9,151 nt of DNA from an uncultured Oscillospiraceae bacterium (lineage in GTDB: Bacteria; Bacillota; Clostridia; Oscillospirales; Oscillospiraceae): positions 1 through 9,151 of the forward strand of contig CAAELC010000106.1 in the NCBI GenBank assembly GCA_900756715.1, in the 5' to 3' direction. Shown piece after piece: positions 6,271-9,151 of the stretch. A program made the translations under genes and the position numbers. Position 1 is the stretch's first letter. Every line of letters begins with the position of its first letter. A model generated the notes under the pieces. The model saw only the letters and a program-made list of their open reading frames with translations. It ran no database searches and had not been told where the DNA came from.

Positions 6271-6305
6271 AAGATGCTGATTTTCTGGGAAATCAGCATC
6301 TTTTT
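6271..6305. terminator. Bidirectional intrinsic terminator between convergent genes
   Basis: A perfect 13-bp stem AAGATGCTGATTT/AAATCAGCATCTT with a 6-nt loop is followed by TTTTT on the plus strand (6301-6305). On the minus strand the same stem runs into TTTTCTGTCTG. It therefore can end both the HTH-NfeD/SPFH transcript from the left and the mnmG/cyclase transcript from the right. Two smaller hairpins precede it (6179-6198 and 6210-6223) in the otherwise gene-free stretch 6157-6270. Confidence 0.9.
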
Positions 6306-6319
6306 CTATCTTTCCTGTT

Positions 6320-6952
6320 TTATGGAATAAGCGCCATAGCCCGGCAGGAACAGCCGTCGGAATTTTCAAACTTTAAGGGTAGGGTCAGAAAAATAAAATC
6401 CTTTCCGATGAGCTGCTCCAGCCCGGTCAGATTTTCCGTGTTCACAAATCCCTGTCCCAGCAGCGTCATGTGGTTGGGAAAATCTACGGAATCGCAGGGA
6501 TCCAGCGAGATGCTGTCCTCTCCCACGCCGGAGAGGGGGAGCGTGGCCACAAAGCGCGCGGCCTCCGGAGTGAGACAGGGAAAGCCATGATAATACTTTT
6601 CCTGCCCCCAATATCGGTCCCACCCAGTGCAGAACAGAAGAAACTCTACCTGCCGCAGGGCGGACTCGTGCTTTAAAAGCAGGGGCAGCGTAATGGCCTT
6701 TTCCTCCCGGCAATCCAGCGCAAAGCCTTGCCCCACAAAGGTTTCCGCCGGGAAGGCATCCAGCGTCATGCCGCTTGAAACCATGTGGGCGGGGGCATCC
6801 ATGTGCGTGCCGGTGTGGGAATACATGTGCAGCAGCGTTTCCTGATAGCCGCACTGCTCAATGGTGCAGGCGGTGGTCAGCCGGGGCTGCTGGGTGCCGG
6901 GGTAAACCGGCATACAGGAGGAAATGGTGTGGGTCAGATCGAGCGTCAGCAT
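6320..6952 (-). CDS. Cyclase family protein (kynurenine formamidase-like metal hydrolase)
   Basis: The family includes KynB-type N-formylkynurenine formamidases and many uncharacterised metal-dependent amidohydrolases. The 210-residue product has the usual length. The metal-binding signature HTGTHMDAPAH occupies residues 46-56, with His46, His50, Asp52 and His56 the expected ligands and residues of the site. FCTGWDRYWG (108-116 region), PNHMTLLGQGFVNTENL (about 159-175) and a terminal DGCSCRAMAL stretch fit the fold. No signal peptide is seen, so it is probably cytoplasmic. AAGGAG lies 9 nt ahead of the ATG. It follows mnmG by 123 bp on the same strand with no clear terminator or promoter between, so cotranscription is possible. 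No tryptophan-degradation gene lies nearby, so the true substrate is unknown and kynurenine formamidase activity should not be assumed. Confidence 0.9.
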   Translation of the reverse strand: MLTLDLTHTISSCMPVYPGTQQPRLTTACTIEQCGYQETLLHMYSHTGTHMDAPAHMVSSGMTLDAFPAETFVGQGFALDCREEKAITLPLLLKHESALRQVEFLLFCTGWDRYWGQEKYYHGFPCLTPEAARFVATLPLSGVGEDSISLDPCDSVDFPNHMTLLGQGFVNTENLTGLEQLIGKDFIFLTLPLKFENSDGCSCRAMALIP

Positions 6953-7075
6953 GGCGGATTTCTCCTTTCATTGAACAGAATATCTGAACAGAACGACGGT
7001 AAGCAGAGAGGATACCGGCGAAAAACGAGGATGAAACCGATGACGGGAAGGACGGATTGAAGGATAACAGCGCCG

Positions 7076-8941
7076 TCAGCCGTGAAGATAGATCATCAAG
7101 GCGGCCACATCGGCCGGAGAAACGCCGGAAATGCGGCTGGCCTGTCCCAGATTCAGCGGACGGACGGCGGAGAGTTTTTCGCGGGCTTCCAGCCGCAGCC
7201 CCTGAATCCGGCTGTAATCTATGTCCGAAGGCAGACGATGCTGCTCCAGCTTTTCAAATTCCTCCACCTGACTGAGCTGACGGCGGATGTACCCCTCATA
7301 CTTGACGGAAATCTCCACCTGCTCCCGAATTTCCCGGGAGAGGGAAGGGGAAGCAGGGTCAAAGGGCACAAGATCGTCATAAGACAGCTGGGGGCGGCGG
7401 AGCAGGTCAATCAGGCGGCAGCCGTCCGTGACCGGCGAGGTGCCCCGGGCGGTGAGCAGAGCGTTCAGCGCCGGGGTTCCCGGAACGCCGGTGTGGGTCA
7501 GGCGGTCAATCTCCTGCTGCACGGCGCGGTACTTTTCTTCCACGGCGGCCATGCGTTCATCGGACACCAGACCGATGCGGTGGCCGATGGGACACAGACG
7601 CCGGTCGGCGTTGTCCTGACGAAGCAGCAGCCGGTATTCGGAGCGGCTGGTCATCATGCGGTAGGGCTCGTTGGTGCCCTTGGTAACCAGATCGTCAATC
7701 AGGGTGCCGATATAGCTTTCGCTGCGGCGGAGAATCATGGGAGGCTTGCCCAGCAGCTTCAGGGCGGCGTTGACACCGGCCACAAAGCCCTGAACGGCGG
7801 CCTCCTCATACCCGGAGGAGCCGTTGAACTGGCCTGCGCCATACAGACCGGGAACGGCTTTGACCTCCAGCGTGGGGGCAAGCGCCAGCGGGTCTACGCA
7901 GTCATACTCGATGGCGTAAGCCGGACGCATCATCTGGGCATGCTCCAGACCGGGGACGGAGTGGAGCATTTGCAGCTGCACCTCCTCAGGCATGGAGGAG
8001 GAAAAGCCCTGAATGTACATTTCCTCCGTATTAAGGCCCATGGGCTCCACAAACAGCTGATGCCGGGGCTTATCCTGAAAACGAACGATTTTGGTTTCGA
8101 TAGACGGACAGTACCGGGGGCCGACGCCCTCGATGACGCCGGAATAGATGGGGCTGCGGGACAGGTTATCCAGAATGATGCGGTGCGTCTCAGGTGTTGT
8201 ATAGGTCAGCCAGCAGACAGCCCGGTTTTCCACCGGATGGCGGGTATCAAAGCTGAAGGGGGTGGGGTCATCGTCGCCGGGCTGCACCTCCATCCGGGAA
8301 AAGTCTACGGTACGGGCGTTGACCCGGGGAGGTGTTCCGGTTTTAAAGCGGCGCAGCGGAAGCCCGAGCCGCCGGAGCGCATCGGTCAGCGGAAGGGAGG
8401 CATGCATGCCGTCGGGACCGGAATCTTCGATACATTCACCGATGATGGTACGGCCATGGAGGTAGGTGCCGGTGCAGATGATAACGGCGCGTACCTGACA
8501 CACCGCCCCGGTCCGCAGCACCACATGGCTGATCTGACCGTCGCTGGTGCGCAGGTCCACCACCTCCGCCTGCCGGACAGTAAGATGGGGCTGGCACTCC
8601 AGCGTGTGCTTCATGACCTGCTGGTAAAGGCGGCGATCTGCCTGCGCCCGGAGAGAGTGGACGGCCGGGCCCTTGCCCCGGTTGAGCATCCGGTACTGGA
8701 TGCAGGCTTTGTCGGCGGCCCGGGCCATTTCACCGCCCAGCGCGTCCAGCTCGCGGACCAGGTGGCCCTTGCCGGTGCCGCCGATGGCGGGGTTACAGGG
8801 CATGTTGCCGATGGCATCCAGATTGATGGTGAAAACCACCGTCTCAAGCCCCAGCCGGGCTGTGGCCAGAGCGGCCTCGATGCCGGCATGACCGGCCCCG
8901 ATGACGGCGACATCAAATGTTCCTGCTGCGAATTCCTTCAT
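7076..8941 (-). CDS. mnmG: tRNA uridine-5-carboxymethylaminomethyl modification enzyme MnmG (GidA)
   Basis: With MnmE, MnmG uses FAD and a methylene-tetrahydrofolate-derived carbon to install the (carboxymethyl)aminomethyl group at wobble U34 of certain tRNAs, which stabilises decoding of two-codon families. The 621-residue product is full length. The FAD-binding start VAVIGAGHAGIEAALA is at 12-27, followed by MPCNPAIGGTGKGHLV (47-62) with Cys49. GPRYCPSIETKIVRF carries the redox/catalytic-type Cys278. The second nucleotide motif PGLYGAGQFNGSSGYEEAAVQG spans 364-385. TSRSEYRLLLRQDNAD is near 431-446 and the C-terminal KYEGYIRRQ belongs to the MnmE/tRNA-binding helical domain. The AAAGAGG site is 11 nt upstream of the ATG, rather far, but the N-terminus aligns as expected. 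Neither mnmE nor rsmG, its frequent neighbours, is in the window; a cyclase gene follows instead. Confidence 0.97.
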   Translation of the reverse strand: MKEFAAGTFDVAVIGAGHAGIEAALATARLGLETVVFTINLDAIGNMPCNPAIGGTGKGHLVRELDALGGEMARAADKACIQYRMLNRGKGPAVHSLRAQADRRLYQQVMKHTLECQPHLTVRQAEVVDLRTSDGQISHVVLRTGAVCQVRAVIICTGTYLHGRTIIGECIEDSGPDGMHASLPLTDALRRLGLPLRRFKTGTPPRVNARTVDFSRMEVQPGDDDPTPFSFDTRHPVENRAVCWLTYTTPETHRIILDNLSRSPIYSGVIEGVGPRYCPSIETKIVRFQDKPRHQLFVEPMGLNTEEMYIQGFSSSMPEEVQLQMLHSVPGLEHAQMMRPAYAIEYDCVDPLALAPTLEVKAVPGLYGAGQFNGSSGYEEAAVQGFVAGVNAALKLLGKPPMILRRSESYIGTLIDDLVTKGTNEPYRMMTSRSEYRLLLRQDNADRRLCPIGHRIGLVSDERMAAVEEKYRAVQQEIDRLTHTGVPGTPALNALLTARGTSPVTDGCRLIDLLRRPQLSYDDLVPFDPASPSLSREIREQVEISVKYEGYIRRQLSQVEEFEKLEQHRLPSDIDYSRIQGLRLEAREKLSAVRPLNLGQASRISGVSPADVAALMIYLHG

Positions 8942-8965
8942 GCTTGCGAAAACCTCTTTGTATGA

Positions 8966-8994
8966 AATGTAGAAACGGAAATGTGAAATTTGTG
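8966..8994 (-). promoter_or_regulatory. Possible mnmG promoter
   Basis: On the minus strand CACAAA (8989-8994) and TACATT (8966-8971, 4 of 6 to consensus) are 17 bp apart. Both hexamers are weak. The call rests mainly on the same sequence and spacing being present at the lipid kinase promoter. Start site would be near 8959, which would leave almost no leader ahead of the ribosome binding site at 8953-8959, a point against it. Another start further upstream is possible. Confidence 0.25.
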
Positions 8995-9011
8995 TAAACT
9001 GGCAAAAACTA

Positions 9012-9040
9012 TTGATTTTCTCAGAAAAAGATGGTATACT
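9012..9040 (+). promoter_or_regulatory. Strong plus-strand promoter reading out of the window
   Basis: TTGATT (9012-9017) and TATACT (9035-9040) are exactly 17 bp apart, and TGG directly precedes the -10, making it an extended -10 as well. Transcription would begin near 9047 and run away from mnmG. It is divergent to mnmG, and the gene it serves lies beyond position 9151. Confidence 0.78.
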
Positions 9041-9046
9041 GACCTC

Positions 9047-9151
9047 AGTAAAGAAAAGAAAGACTAACTATTAAAAGTCAAGGCCCAATTTAGCGGTGCT
9101 GGTGCAAAAAAGTAAAACGCAAACACGTTATAGCAAGCAGAGCGCCACTGA
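9047..9151 (+). other. Start of an unidentified transcript: long leader, RNA gene or cut-off ORF
   Basis: About 105 nt of transcribed sequence follow the promoter at 9012-9040 with no ATG on the plus strand. GGTGCT (9093-9098 region) can pair with AGCGCC near the window end through one G-U pair, extendable by two pairs past a mismatch, suggesting some structure around an A-rich middle. A GTG-started open frame (reading VLVQKSKTQTRYSKQ) runs to the edge but lacks a convincing ribosome binding site. I recognise no riboswitch or known RNA family in the visible part. Confidence 0.35.

Noticed and set aside
5227..6369. A 380-codon minus-strand open frame opposite the SPFH gene
   Set aside because: Leu/His/Gly-rich shadow of the SPFH coding sequence that also runs through the terminator hairpin; no domain and no credible ribosome binding site.
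6969..6995. Direct repeat TGAACAGAA ahead of the cyclase gene, also resembling CTGAACAG at the groES promoter
   Set aside because: Very short and without consistent position relative to promoter elements; likely chance.
7082..8965. A 627-codon open frame on the plus strand opposite mnmG
   Set aside because: It lies entirely antisense to a full-length, motif-complete MnmG; its translation is rich in His, Gln and Gly with no recognisable domain. It is an artefact of high-GC codon usage on the other strand.
9100..9151. Possible beginning of a cyclic-di-GMP or cobalamin riboswitch (fragments like ACACG...AGCAAGC and GCCACTG)
   Set aside because: Only short matches; the conserved core of neither riboswitch is present in the visible sequence and the window ends too soon to judge.

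Overview
The window looks like chromosomal housekeeping DNA from a moderately GC-rich Firmicute, most likely a gut-type Clostridia (Oscillospiraceae/Ruminococcaceae-like; the family is an inference from overall flavour, not proven). The support is a perfect CIRCE heat-shock operator in front of groES-groEL, strong AAGGAGG-type ribosome binding sites, sigma-A-like promoters, and short intergenic gaps. There are eight protein genes, one cut by the window edge. I see no tRNA or rRNA gene, transposon, CRISPR array or phage gene.

Layout. Positions 1-1352 hold most of groEL on the minus strand, preceded by groES (1393-1677), their promoter and an unusually long CIRCE operator (1716-1758). Upstream on the same strand are a YegS/BmrU-type lipid kinase (1814-2779) and a THUMP-domain rRNA methyltransferase (3007-4122), separated by a 227-bp hairpin-rich gap with an extended -10 promoter. 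A divergent control region (4123-4365) fires leftward into the methyltransferase and rightward into a two-gene operon. That operon is an XRE helix-turn-helix/NfeD fusion protein (4366-5211) followed by an SPFH/band 7 (QmcA/stomatin-like) protein (5245-6156). It converges on a minus-strand pair, mnmG (7076-8941) then a cyclase/kynurenine-formamidase-like hydrolase (6320-6952). A near-perfect bidirectional hairpin terminator lies at 6271-6305. Beyond mnmG, a good plus-strand promoter (9012-9040) drives a transcript whose gene lies outside the window.

How the genes work together. GroES/GroEL are a chaperonin pair under presumed HrcA control. MnmG and the THUMP methyltransferase are translation-related RNA modification enzymes. 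The NfeD and SPFH proteins are a classic membrane-microdomain pair. The most unusual item is that the NfeD partner carries an N-terminal DNA-binding domain, retains an internal Shine-Dalgarno and ATG exactly where a free-standing NfeD would begin, and has two related palindromic sites 32 bp apart in front of the gene. Together these suggest a membrane-tethered, possibly autoregulating transcription factor that may be made alongside a short NfeD. This is inference from sequence only.
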